Shown: piece after piece, positions 34,451 to 43,555 of the stretch | Layout: every line of letters starts with the position of its first letter | How positions within the stretch are numbered: the first letter of the stretch is position 1 | Assembly (NCBI RefSeq): GCF_964204645.1 | Contig: NC_134032.1 | Location: 12,642,275 to 12,706,274 of the forward strand | Length of the DNA: 64,000 nucleotides | Source: Tubulanus polymorphus | Lineage: Eukaryota; Nemertea; Palaeonemertea; Tubulaniformes; Tubulanidae | Direction of reading: 5' to 3' | Notes under the pieces: model-generated | Databases searched by the model: none | The model's input: the letters and a program-made list of their open reading frames with translations, nothing else | Told to the model about the DNA's origin: nothing | Position numbers and translations under genes: made by a program

Positions 34451-35815
34451 AAATGTGGTCATATTTCCACTTGTGGGTTCGGCTTGAGCCTGGCCTGGTC
34501 CCGGCTGTACAGATGTTGATGGCTCCATGTACGTCCTCGCGTCTGTTAAGATCTTTTAGAGACGCTACTGATTTGCACCTCGGAGGCATTGTCACTGAAG
34601 CCATAAGTGCTGATTTAACGCTGTCTATCATTAGCAGACGTTTATCTGTCTGCCGTGCTAGATTCTCGATTGGACTTCAAGGAATAAAACAGACAATCTC
34701 GGCATTGACGTCTCTGTAGAAAGGTGAGAGGATGCCACTTACTGATGTGACGCTATCCGCTATACTGTATCAACCTTTCTCGCACGGAATGGTATTTTGC
34801 GAGGCCCTGCAACAGTACAAACATCCTGTCCTAGTACGTCGTAGACACCTGTCACACAATGGAACGCAACCCTCATAGATCAATTCAACCCACACAGGGA
34901 TTCATACCTGATGGCATCATGGACTCCGCCACGAACCCCTAAAAGGCTCGCTTATGTCGACAAGTGACCTCCTGAACCCATCCCCAGGACCTGTTAAACT
35001 TCTGACACTGCCGTAATATGAAACCCTGTCCTCGTAGACCCATCCTCTCACACAAACATTTAATGGTGAATATCATGTATCACATTGTTGTTCTAATCGA
35101 TGCAATCTTATAACATTCAGATCTGACAAGAATTCTTTTTTCAATATAGACGAAAGAAAACGGAACACTCCCCTCCTTGTTGAACCTACCGCCATCACAG
35201 AAATAGATCGACTTGTTTTTATCGTTATCAACATCGAATATCTTTATTTCTATTTCTTATGTGGGATGATGAATATGAACAAAAGCATCTCTCGGCAAAT
35301 ACGCCGACTTCAAAGAAAGGATGAGAAGTAAAGTAGCTTGTCGACCTAAAAGGAACTCGCGTTACTTTGTATTTGAAGTTGAAAGGTGGCGGTACAGCGG
35401 TAATGTTTATCTCAAACGACACGTTGTTATTAAAAACGCCTGCGTCGCTTTTCATCTCCGTATCGCAATAATCATAAATGTCTGAGACGACAATAATTCG
35501 TATGCCGTACAACGCCGGAGATCTAGCGATGTTAAAGTCGGAATGAAATGAGGAAATGCCAACGATACTGCGCTACGTTGAAGTCTTGAATATAACTACA
35601 TAAGAAGCGCAATGACGAACCGGTCAAGTACGTATCAGGTTTTCTAGCGCTGGTCTCCAGGGGTTTGATTAATCTTTGTGGTAGCATTCAATTAGTCCTG
35701 TTTCTCGTTGATGCGAGGTTCACTGATTCGAACTCCTATGCGCTCATATATTCTGCTATGTTCTCAGTCCTTTATTCCGCTCAATGCTCCGCAGTATATT
35801 TTTGCTTTGTGCTTT
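34451..35815. other. intergenic with one doubtful terminal-exon candidate
   Basis: On the minus strand an open frame runs from a possible acceptor at about 35573 to a stop at 35228 (about 115 codons; GISSFHSDFNIARSPALYG early, NVSFEINITAVPPPF mid). It contains AATAAA just before the stop. No upstream exon was found and no family is recognised. The 88-codon frame at 34453-34719 (+) is also unsupported. Confidence 0.3.
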
Positions 35816-35817
35816 AC

Positions 35818-35975
35818 TGTAAAGCCCAACGCACTCGACGCAAGGAAACACGGAAACAGGAAACAGTGTTTTGCTATGTCGATGCTTATACGAGAAACGA
35901 GAAACATGGTTTCGGGAAACATGGTTTCCGTGCTTCAGTGTTTCCCTGCGTCGTGTGTGCATTGGGCTGCTTTAT
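35818..35975. repeat. foldback with GGAAACA-rich arms
   Basis: The left arm AAAGCCCAACGCACTCGACG and the right arm CGTCGTGTGTGCATTGGGCTG pair with mismatches. The inner halves carry repeated GGAAACA on one side and TGTTTCC on the other, so the stem is built from short repeated words. Confidence 0.7.
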
Positions 35976-36220
35976 GATTTTTTCTCTGTATACCACGACC
36001 ATACGCTGGTATCTTCGGCGGCGTTCAGTAAATAACTTGAAAAAGCGTTAATTGAGCCTAGACTATGTACGTACGTGTTCGACGTCGATGCTAGAAGGCG
36101 TATTAGATGCGGAAGTTGGAGTTAATGCAAATGAACGATACTCTCGTCTGGCAGACGAGTGATACTGGGGGGCTGCGTGCGACCAAAGCGAACCGGGAGA
36201 TAAGCGATAGTTCCAGCAGC

Positions 36221-36368
<148 letters not shown>

Positions 36369-36409
36369 TGACCTCTACCGAATAAAAAGGGTCTCGAATT
36401 GAAGATAGA

Positions 36410-36510
36410 CTTGTTGCAAGTGAGGATCCACAAAGTGCGCTAATGGGTAGTAGGACATGAACTACTGCGGCGATAGAGGATTCCACTTATGGCAAGTGAG
36501 GATCCGCTAA
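36410..36510 (+). repeat. 'CAGTAGGACATC' minisatellite, single unit
   Basis: GTTGCAAGTGAGGATCCACA, then GTAGTAGGACATGAACTACT, then GCGATAGAGGATTCCACTTA and the start of a second unit match the family seen at 43114-43555. Confidence 0.7.
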
Positions 36511-36634
36511 GAATACTATCGCGCAGGAAACGACTGCGGGAGGTACTAGGACTCGACGAAAGTGCCACGGAAGGCAAAGAAAAAACCAGATATGAAGGAA
36601 CAAAAATTACATCGTTTTTTGCTAGACTAGTACA

Positions 36635-38707
36635 TTTATTCTATTCCAACAATTACCAATTACGTTTAGTGAATTTGGGTCGGTATAGTCCATTGGATTG
36701 ACGAGCAGTCCATTCCCAGTTTAGCCCGTACAAGGGTAGCCACACGTTGTACATGTGCAAGCAGCTGAAAAATAAAATGAAATTCACGAACATTATCTAG
36801 ATTGGATCTAAGTCCACCTAGTAACCCCCCCCCCTCCCAAAAAAAGAAAAAATTCCGAATTTCCAATACTGGACTCGGTTTCTTTACTCGTTTGAATGAT
36901 GCAACATTGAGTCAAAATAAACTAAAACGAAAACGTAAATCGATTTCACAGTCGTTGGTGAAGGCCAAATTTGATTCTAGAACTTTGTTGTTGGATCCAT
37001 TTGAACGACCAGAGTAATGTAGAATTCCCGGTAGGTGGCACTATAAATGGATCCGTCACAGGCTGACCTCAGAGTAGCTCGGGATGAGGATGTTGGGGTT
37101 GCATTCAGCTCAGTGAAGGGCCAGTTTGAGTCCGACTGATCAATTAATTTTCCTAAATGTCGCAAAATCTATACATCATGGACTTGTAGATATCGCTAAG
37201 AATATTATATGCATATTAGAACGATAACCACACTCAAACGTGGTGAACGGATAATAAGATAAAATCCCACTATTTACAGATTACAAGAATTTAAAAACAA
37301 GAATTTATTTATTAAATCTAAAATATTTAAAAGAGACGACGTTTCGATCTCACCCTAGAGATCATCGTCCTGCCAACACCTGACGATGATCTCTAGGGTG
37401 AGATCGAAACGTCGTGTCTTTTAAATATTTTAGATTTAATAAATAAATTCTTGTTTTTAAAATTCTTTTCATCTGTAAATAGTGGGATTTTATCTTATTA
37501 TATGCATATATTTGTCGCTCTATTCTTTCTCCTTTTCCTTTATTGTTTTACTGTTGATCCTCATTTTTCATTTACAATCATGTACTTTCGACTATTGATA
37601 GATGAAATGAATTTGGATTTGCTATGGCTGCTTTCAGTGCTGTCTCATTGCGGGGTTATATGTGGGCTCTTGTCCTTGGTAAGTTTTGGGAAACCACGAT
37701 CCGAACGACGTCAAGCCAAACAAAACCCGGAAATGCAATAGGTAGACTTACGTGATATTCCACCGTCATTGCCATTGCCATTGCCATTGCCATTACCATT
37801 GCCTCCGCCATTGCCTCCGCCATTGCCACCGCCATTGCCTCCGCCATTGCCCCCGCCATTGTCCCCGCCATTGCCATTGCCGTTGCCATTGCCATTGCTT
37901 CTGAGGTATCTGCTTACTGGAATAATAAAAAGAGGAAGAGACTCTTTTGTCTGCTCTGTCCTTCTATTGTTTTTCAGAATGATATTTAGGGGCTAGTTCA
38001 ATTGACAATGAATTGAGTTAACCCCAGGTTAAAGTTTATATCAGTCTTTAGAACTGGCCCCTGAAGTTCGTTGCAAAGTCAATCTGTATCTGTATTATAG
38101 AACTACGGTCAATGAACAGATTTTCTGGCACCTGAAGTTTTTAGAGACGCTTATGAGTATCGAAGAGGGGGATGTGAATCGGATGGAGGTTCGTCACCAC
38201 AAGATCTCGACTGGATAGAATAGGTTAAAACAAACTATCGGTTATAGCGAACAGGTTTTCTGGTGCCTTGAAGTTCATTGAGGAAACATTTCTCTAGAGA
38301 AACTCTCGGTCGTCCGGTTTTCCCCGGGGTGGATTAAGGGGGTTCAGAGACCAAGAAAAAATGTTCATAACATGCTTAAAAAGTTGCACAAACGATGGCA
38401 AATTATTGTTGCAAATTTTTTTTTTTTCGAATCGCCCTCGATACCTAGAAAAATAAAAATTCAACGAAAATGATTTTCAAATTTCCCCCAAATGTAAGTG
38501 ACCCCCATCCCCTCCCCAAGTAGCGGCATCTTCTATGCATCCTCTGTTCATCTACCACGTACATGTACAAATAACTTTTGTTTTGGGCACCCTTTTCCGG
38601 ATCCTCCCATTTTCCTTACCTGCTCCGGCTCGCTTGTTCTCAGCGAGCGTCAGTGCGATCACCAGAGCTGACAGCAGCAACGAAACTATCAATGTTCTCG
38701 ATGTCAT
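36635..38707 (-). CDS. small secreted Gly/Asn-repeat protein with a C-terminal Cys motif (98 aa)
   Basis: Three exons on the minus strand join in phase 1 each time: 38707-38620, 37916-37752 and 36764-36721 (297 nt). Exon 1 encodes a typical signal peptide (MTSRTLIVSLLLSALVIALT, then LAENKR with a dibasic site). Exon 2 encodes about 45 residues of alternating Asn-Gly and Asn-Gly-Gly-Gly. Exon 3 ends with PACTCTTCGYPCTG, four cysteines in 10 residues. The borders are good (CAG|GTAAGG, TTCCAG, CAC|GTAAGT, TTTTTCAG). An AATAAA follows the stop at 36640-36635, and a TATA box precedes the ATG. The precursor resembles abundant gland, cuticle or matrix products, or a Gly-rich defence peptide; I cannot choose. 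The repeat is also a DNA minisatellite, so its length may vary. Intron 2 contains the palindrome at 37251-37501. Confidence 0.66.
37251..37501. mobile_element. near-perfect 251-bp palindrome (foldback MITE)
   Basis: The arms of about 120 bp start ATAATAAGATAAAATCCCAC and end with the complement. The loop is about 10 bp around TGCCAACACC. The inner arm contains GACGATGATCTCTAGGGTGA followed by GATCGAAACGTCG. It sits in intron 2 of the Gly/Asn-repeat gene. Confidence 0.9.
37765..37898. repeat. 6/12-bp minisatellite encoding the Gly/Asn repeat
   Basis: On the plus strand the units are CCATTG and CCATTGCCTCCG. Read on the minus strand in exon 2 they give the codons GGC AAT and GGC GGA GGC AAT. 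It keeps codon phase throughout, which supports selection for the coding frame. Confidence 0.9.
37985..38535. other. intron 1 of the Gly/Asn-repeat gene
   Basis: Contains a foldback at about 37990-38062 (GGGGCTAGTTCAATTGACAA and a relative of GAACTGGCCCC), related to 42869-42985. Nothing else is recognised. Confidence 0.45.
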
Positions 38708-38741
38708 TGTGAAGTCGATATACAATCACCATCGTCTCCGT

Positions 38742-38812
38742 AGTCAATTTTATACAGATCCATGTCCCATCCTACGACACGCAACGCAAGGAGATAAAAT
38801 GCAAATTTGCAT
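38742..38812 (-). promoter_or_regulatory. TATA box and POU octamer palindrome of the Gly/Asn-repeat gene
   Basis: On the minus strand TATAAAA lies about 48 nt upstream of the ATG, leaving a short 5' UTR. About 55 bp further upstream, 38799-38812 reads ATGCAAATTTGCAT, a palindrome holding the octamer ATGCAAAT on both strands. Confidence 0.5.
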
Positions 38813-39676
38813 TTGCGTGCTTGCGGTGTGCGTGTGCGTTCACAAAATCATTCCGGTTTTTTTCAATTGACAGACAGATTGTCATCTGGACCCCGCGGCC
38901 TGATGCCATTTTATCTATCCAGTCGGACTATCATCCGTTTCTGCAACCGACGTCTGCGGGCCATTTATGAACGTGGTATTTTACCATTTTTTATGTTATT
39001 CACGTCTGTGGCTGGATAACTTTGTAAAATCATTTTTGTATTTTGTATAATCTCAGTAGTAAACGCTTTTTAGCTATCTTACACCACTATCTGGCCGCTT
39101 AGGAGCCGGGTGAGACCACGAACCCCTCAAATATCAGGAGTTGACCCAGTAGCCAAAGCTCGTGCGAAAACTAGTTAACCTACAAAGCACTATTCGTTTT
39201 GTTGAAATAATATCAAATACATCATGAACATTGTGATTCAGAAATGAAACTGTTCTTTTATGTTATGGATAGTGAAGTTTTCTATTGTGAATTCCACCAC
39301 GACGGGGTACTTAAAAAACAATAGATCATCTATACCCTGTCTTTGGTCGTCTGTTTCGATCAGCTGCCAGAGGAGAATTAATATTTAGAGATCATGTTTA
39401 CCAATTCAAATCTTATTCAAATTCACAATTTGTATTTACTCACTGAATAAGATTCTAGATTCAACATTTAACGGTTTTGTTTGTCTAGATTACCCATTTA
39501 AACACGAGATTCTATGGTCATTTCTCGGGGAACCTTGGCAATTAAGCCAATAACTAAACATTTCTTCAGAAATCATATTGTTGAACTGTTTTAAGTAAGT
39601 ATTGGCAGTACCTATTTAGTCTAGCTATTCGTGAAGTCGGTAGATATTTCTGGATTCTAACTCCTGATAATTCAAG
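38813..39676. other. spacer between the divergent Gly/Asn-repeat and Ly6 genes
   Basis: The two genes are transcribed away from each other. The spacer is AT-rich and I see no exon or repeat worth naming. Confidence 0.45.
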
Positions 39677-40893
39677 ATGTTGTTCTGTACTCTGACAATC
39701 TTAGTGTTGATCATATCTACGTCTGTTCGAGGTAATTTTTTTGCGTTATTCATTACACACTTTGTAGCTTTCATCTGTAACTCGACTACCACGTCACGCC
39801 ACGTCAAAGGCTTTATTGAATACATTTAATTCCGTAGCAAATATCGTGCAGGCTTACAACTGCGGTAGATATTTGATCATTTTCTCGTTAAAACATCGGT
39901 TCACTAGATATGGTATTTTATGAGATTTGTTGTCGTTTGTACAGAGACGACTGCACTGAAATGCTACTCGTGTGTCGGGCCTCAATGCGCCGCTAGACCA
40001 ACATCCGGGAAACTGGTGACCTGCGACTACGGACAACATTGTTACGTATGTTTACGAAAAAAAAACTATAACGAACTCAAAAATCATTTTCTAAACTCTT
40101 TCCTTCTAGATCACAATATCCTCTCTCTGTCTTTGCATCAGCCTCTCCCCTCCCTCTGTCTACTCACTCTCCCCGCCCTAAAGTATCTTCTGTTTCTGCA
40201 TTGGCCCTACTCCCTCTCTCTCGCACTGTCTCTTCCGCTCTGTTGTCTCCCTCATCTTTCCTCTGTTCCTTCCTTTTCACCTCCATCATTTTCCAGCCAC
40301 TTCTTCCGTCACTCCATTGAGCCCACTCCAATATAGCTTGACGATCCTTTCCGGTACCGTCTGCATAAAATCCATTAACTTAAAAAAAAATATCACCGCT
40401 TCGTTTTACAGTATAGAATTACTACTCGCCATTTTCTTTTAAAGATTGAAATGAGAAAAATCTGAAAACACCCCTGTAGCTATTATCACTTTCTCTCACG
40501 CCGTTCTTTTCCTCTAATACGCATAAAAACCCGCCGACCGAGTTTCGCAGCTGTAAATTGCGCCTATCATCGCTAGCCATTATTACCATCGTCTGTATGA
40601 AGAAAAAATCTCACACAATCTCGTTTCTCATTCTCGTTTTCTCTCGTTTTCACCTCTAGGTGCAAATAACGGCCACTAATGGATTACAGTCGGGGGTACG
40701 CGACTGCTTCTTGGGTACCCGGATGAAGTGTAACGTCGAGGCGGAAGAACTCCTAGAACGAGGCTACCTCGTGGCCGCCTGCTGCGATGATAAAGATGGC
40801 TGCAATGGCGCCCCGAGCGCTCATTATAGCGCAATGCTTTTAACTCTATCCGTAACTTATGCAGTTCTTTTCACCTTAGCGAAATCTTTTTGA
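39677..40893 (+). CDS. Ly6/uPAR three-finger protein, probably GPI-anchored (129 aa)
   Basis: Three exons, 39677-39731, 39945-40045 and 40660-40893, join in phases 1 and 0 (390 nt). Residues 1-18 are a signal peptide (MLFCTLTILVLIISTSVR). The mature domain has the Ly6 cysteine pattern: KCYSCVGPQC, then TCDYGQHCYV, then RDCF, MKC, and the closing AACCDDKDGCN. The last 20 residues are hydrophobic (MLLTLSVTYAVLFTLAK), as expected for GPI-anchor addition after the CNGAPS region. The exon layout (signal peptide, first loops, last loops plus anchor) is usual for the family. Members act at the cell surface, for example at ion channels or in septate junctions; this one cannot be assigned a partner. 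Confidence 0.88.
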
Positions 40894-42296
40894 GACGAAT
40901 AAGACATTTCTGTATTACACTATTGTAAATACCTCTCCCAGAAAAAATGGCTACCTCAAGATTTCCTGTATGACGTCACTAGTTACCATGGTGACGATTT
41001 TCATTTTTAAAACATTTTGTTTTCGAATTTGAATCAATTTGTGAATCAATTCGCTTATAGGTGAATTAGTGACGTCATAGGGGGACGAAGTAAGCTCAAG
41101 TATCTTTTTGAGACAAAACAGATTGTATTGTTTATAAACCAACAGTATTCCATGTCAGAATTTAACAATTTATCATACGCATGTTTTATGGACTTTTTCT
41201 CAATATTACCACAGGTTGGTGGGACCGACATGTTGATCTGTCGGTTTGTTGGTGTGTCGGTATGTCGGTATGTCTGTATGTCGGTATGTCGGTATGTCTG
41301 TACCTCTGTATCGCGTAACGTAAAGCTAAGATTGAATCGGTCCAATATAATAGCGGATTAATTTTAAATACCAGTCCGATGTCATTAGTCTCTATAGAAT
41401 TATTTAATGCTATAATGAACTTGAGCCGTCGGTTGGTATCTATTGTAGTCCCCGTAAGGAAATTCCGACGAGACCAGATGGAAAGACAAATCAGACAAGT
41501 CAGTTCACATGGTGCCATACTGTTCAGATCGACAGTCTCCTTACACATTGGTGAATTGATTTCACACAAAAAAGAAATCCTGACGGATACTTTAAAAGAA
41601 GTCTTATTTATGATAGCTTTCTATGATTTTCTATCTGCTTCGAAATAATCTCAAAGTATATAAATTTACTAACGGACCAGGAAATAGATAAGATTTTGAT
41701 GAATCTTTTGCAACGTTCGTCGCGTTTGAGTCGTTGATTTTCCTCGAAAAACTGCCGTGTATGGGCGCATCTAGGAAAATTGAGAGGCCGGGCCCTGAAG
41801 GAAAGAAGCCTTAAGGCAACAAGCAGTTGCTACGCTCGGTGTTAGCTATTCTTTAGAGAAATTGATCCGAAAGGATGCAATTTCCGAATTAGAATTTCCG
41901 AAGATTAGTATCAAATTTGCAGGTTTTAAAGATCTCTGTCCTGGCGAAAAGGGAAACCTCGATAAGGAGGCCCACGAAACCCCCAAATTCGCCCGTCGTG
42001 ATCCAGTCATTTGCCTAGAAAGGCCTGAATCAATAATATAAAGTCAAATAGAGTTACATTCAAAATCCCGGTCATCCAAATGTTCAGGGTCAGGAAGGTG
42101 ACGCTGGACCTGACCAGGATCTATCATCGTCATCTGGACCGAAGGATACTCTGCAACGGCTACTCGCGGGAAACTTAAAATACGAGACGATTAATGATTT
42201 CAAGTAGGTACAGGTACAAGTTTTTTCGAAAAAAGGTATTTATATACACACGCCGGCTGTGATGGAAAATAAATTCAGTAGTCAGCTCAATAAACT
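40894..42296. other. intergenic
   Basis: Contains an X-box-like palindrome GTTACCATGGTGAC (40982-40995) and an irregular GTCGGTATGTC / GTCTGTATGTC minisatellite at about 41235-41310. A 89-codon frame at 41379-41648 is not supported by other signals. TATTTATATA at about 42236-42245 precedes the next candidate ORF. Confidence 0.4.
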
Positions 42297-42674
42297 ATGA
42301 CAAGTGATTTTTATACGCCAAGCTCCACTATTTCGCATCGTAAAACGAGTCTCGAAGCAACCGAACATCGCGACGACGGCTGCTGTCAGGCAACACATTG
42401 CAAGAATGGCAAACCAATTAGCGCGCTGTACGAGCGCAGAGTTCTGCACAATTTGGAATCGGCGAGAAAAAAAACCGACGAGAGGTACTTACTTGCGTAT
42501 GATCGGCGGATTAATGATGCGAGAAAAATCTCACTCGTCTTTCAGAGTGCTTTATCCGCGAGCGATCTAGCGACTGCGCGTAAATTCATTTACATTCTTC
42601 TAACTGCGTGGAATGATGCAGTGTATTGTAGTTTCTCAAACCACTCAAAAGCGCCGGTCACTAGGACGATATAA
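42297..42674 (+). CDS. hypothetical intronless ORF (125 aa)
   Basis: An ATG-initiated frame lies about 55 nt downstream of a TATA-like sequence. It encodes a polar N-terminus (with CCQATHC) and a probably helical C-terminal half (ALYERRVLHNLESARKK, then LATARKFIYILLTAWNDAVY). No family is recognised. A second frame is open across much of the same stretch and no poly(A) signal is evident, so it may be chance or a gene remnant. Confidence 0.3.
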   Translation: MTSDFYTPSSTISHRKTSLEATEHRDDGCCQATHCKNGKPISALYERRVLHNLESARKKTDERYLLAYDRRINDARKISLVFQSALSASDLATARKFIYILLTAWNDAVYCSFSNHSKAPVTRTI

Positions 42675-42717
42675 CTAGATCGTGATTTCTCCCTCTTAAA
42701 GGGGTCAGAAAACAACT

Positions 42718-42870
42718 GTCGACTACGAGTTCCATAGTCATCACTTAAGTCCAAAAGTGGTCCTTAATCTTAAGACTGGTCTTACGGTAAGTTTTTAGAT
42801 TAGCTATAGAACTAAGATAGTCTTAGACTAGTCTTAAGTCTAAGCCACGACTATGAAACCGGCCCAAGGG
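42718..42870 (+). repeat. foldback, GTTCCATAGTC family, copy 1
   Basis: AGTTCCATAGTCATCACTTAAGTCC at the left pairs with TTAAGTCTAAGCCACGACTATGAAACC at the right. The middle is rich in CTTAAGACTGGTCTTA. Copies 2 and 3 lie at 50269-50402 and 50408-50545. Confidence 0.75.
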
Positions 42871-42985
42871 CCCGGCTTTGTATATGGAGTGGTATTAACT
42901 TTAACCCGCGGGCTAACTCAATTCATTTTCAGTTGAGTAAAGCCCTGGGTTAAAGATGATACCAGTCCATAAAACTGGGCCCTGT
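42869..42985. repeat. foldback with GGGCCCGG / GGGCCC ends
   Basis: GGGCCCGGCTTTGTATATGG and TTTAACCCGCGGGCTAACTC at the left are answered by GAGTAAAGCCCTGGGTTAAA and ATAAAACTGGGCCC at the right. It directly abuts the preceding foldback. Confidence 0.6.
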
Positions 42986-42989
42986 AAAT

Positions 42990-43065
42990 TACCAGGTTTC
43001 GAACCTGTGAACCCGCGAATGATGAAACCAGTGACCGATGGCTTAAACCTCTTGACCATTCCACC
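42990..43065 (-). pseudogene. tRNA-like sequence (tRNA pseudogene or SINE head)
   Basis: On the minus strand GGTGGAATGGTCAAGAGG resembles the 5' end and A-box of a long-variable-arm tRNA, and CACAGGTTCGAAACCTGGT is a perfect T-arm/B-box. The acceptor stem does not pair and no normal anticodon loop can be fixed. It is probably a tRNA-derived element, not a working tRNA. Confidence 0.5.
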
Positions 43066-43113
43066 TTTCAAATATGAAGGATGGTAGTTTTTATTGGATA
43101 TTGAATTTTATTA

Positions 43114-43555
43114 TGCAGTATGATATCAACTGTGTGAAAATTGAGGATTTCACTTCTGGTAAGTGAAGATTCAACTGGTGCGCTTGTGCAGTAGGACATC
43201 GACTACTGCGACGATAGATCATTCTTTTTTTGGCTTGTGAGGAACCACTTGGTTCCCCTAGAAGTGTGCAGTAGGATATCAACTTCGGCGGCAATAGAGG
43301 ATTCCACTTGTGGCAAGTGAGGATCCACAAGGTGTGTTAGTGTACAGTAGGGTATCAACTTACTGTGGTAATTGAGGATTTTCACTTCTGGTCAGTGAGG
43401 ATTCAAGGTACTCGAGTGTGTGTAGGACATCATCGACTTCTGCGAAAATAGAGGATTCCACACTTGTGGCAAGTGATGATCCACCAGATGTCGCAGGAGC
43501 AGTAGGACATCACCTACTGCAGCAATAGAGGATTCCACGTGTGACAAGTCTGGCA
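43114..43555 (+). repeat. 'CAGTAGGACATC' minisatellite, about 5 units
   Basis: This is the longest run of the ~85-bp family here. GCAGTAGGACATC or a variant recurs about every 80-95 bp, alternating with GAGGATTCCACTTGTGGCAAG and GTGAGGATCCAC. Confidence 0.85.

Noticed and set aside
34453-34719. 88-codon plus-strand frame
   Set aside because: Both strands are open, there is no splice or promoter evidence, and it lies next to a tandem repeat.
37656-37895. Minus-strand Met/Ala repeat frame and plus-strand Pro/Leu repeat frame
   Set aside because: These are alternative frames of the minisatellite; the Gly/Asn frame is the one with signal peptide, splice sites and stop.
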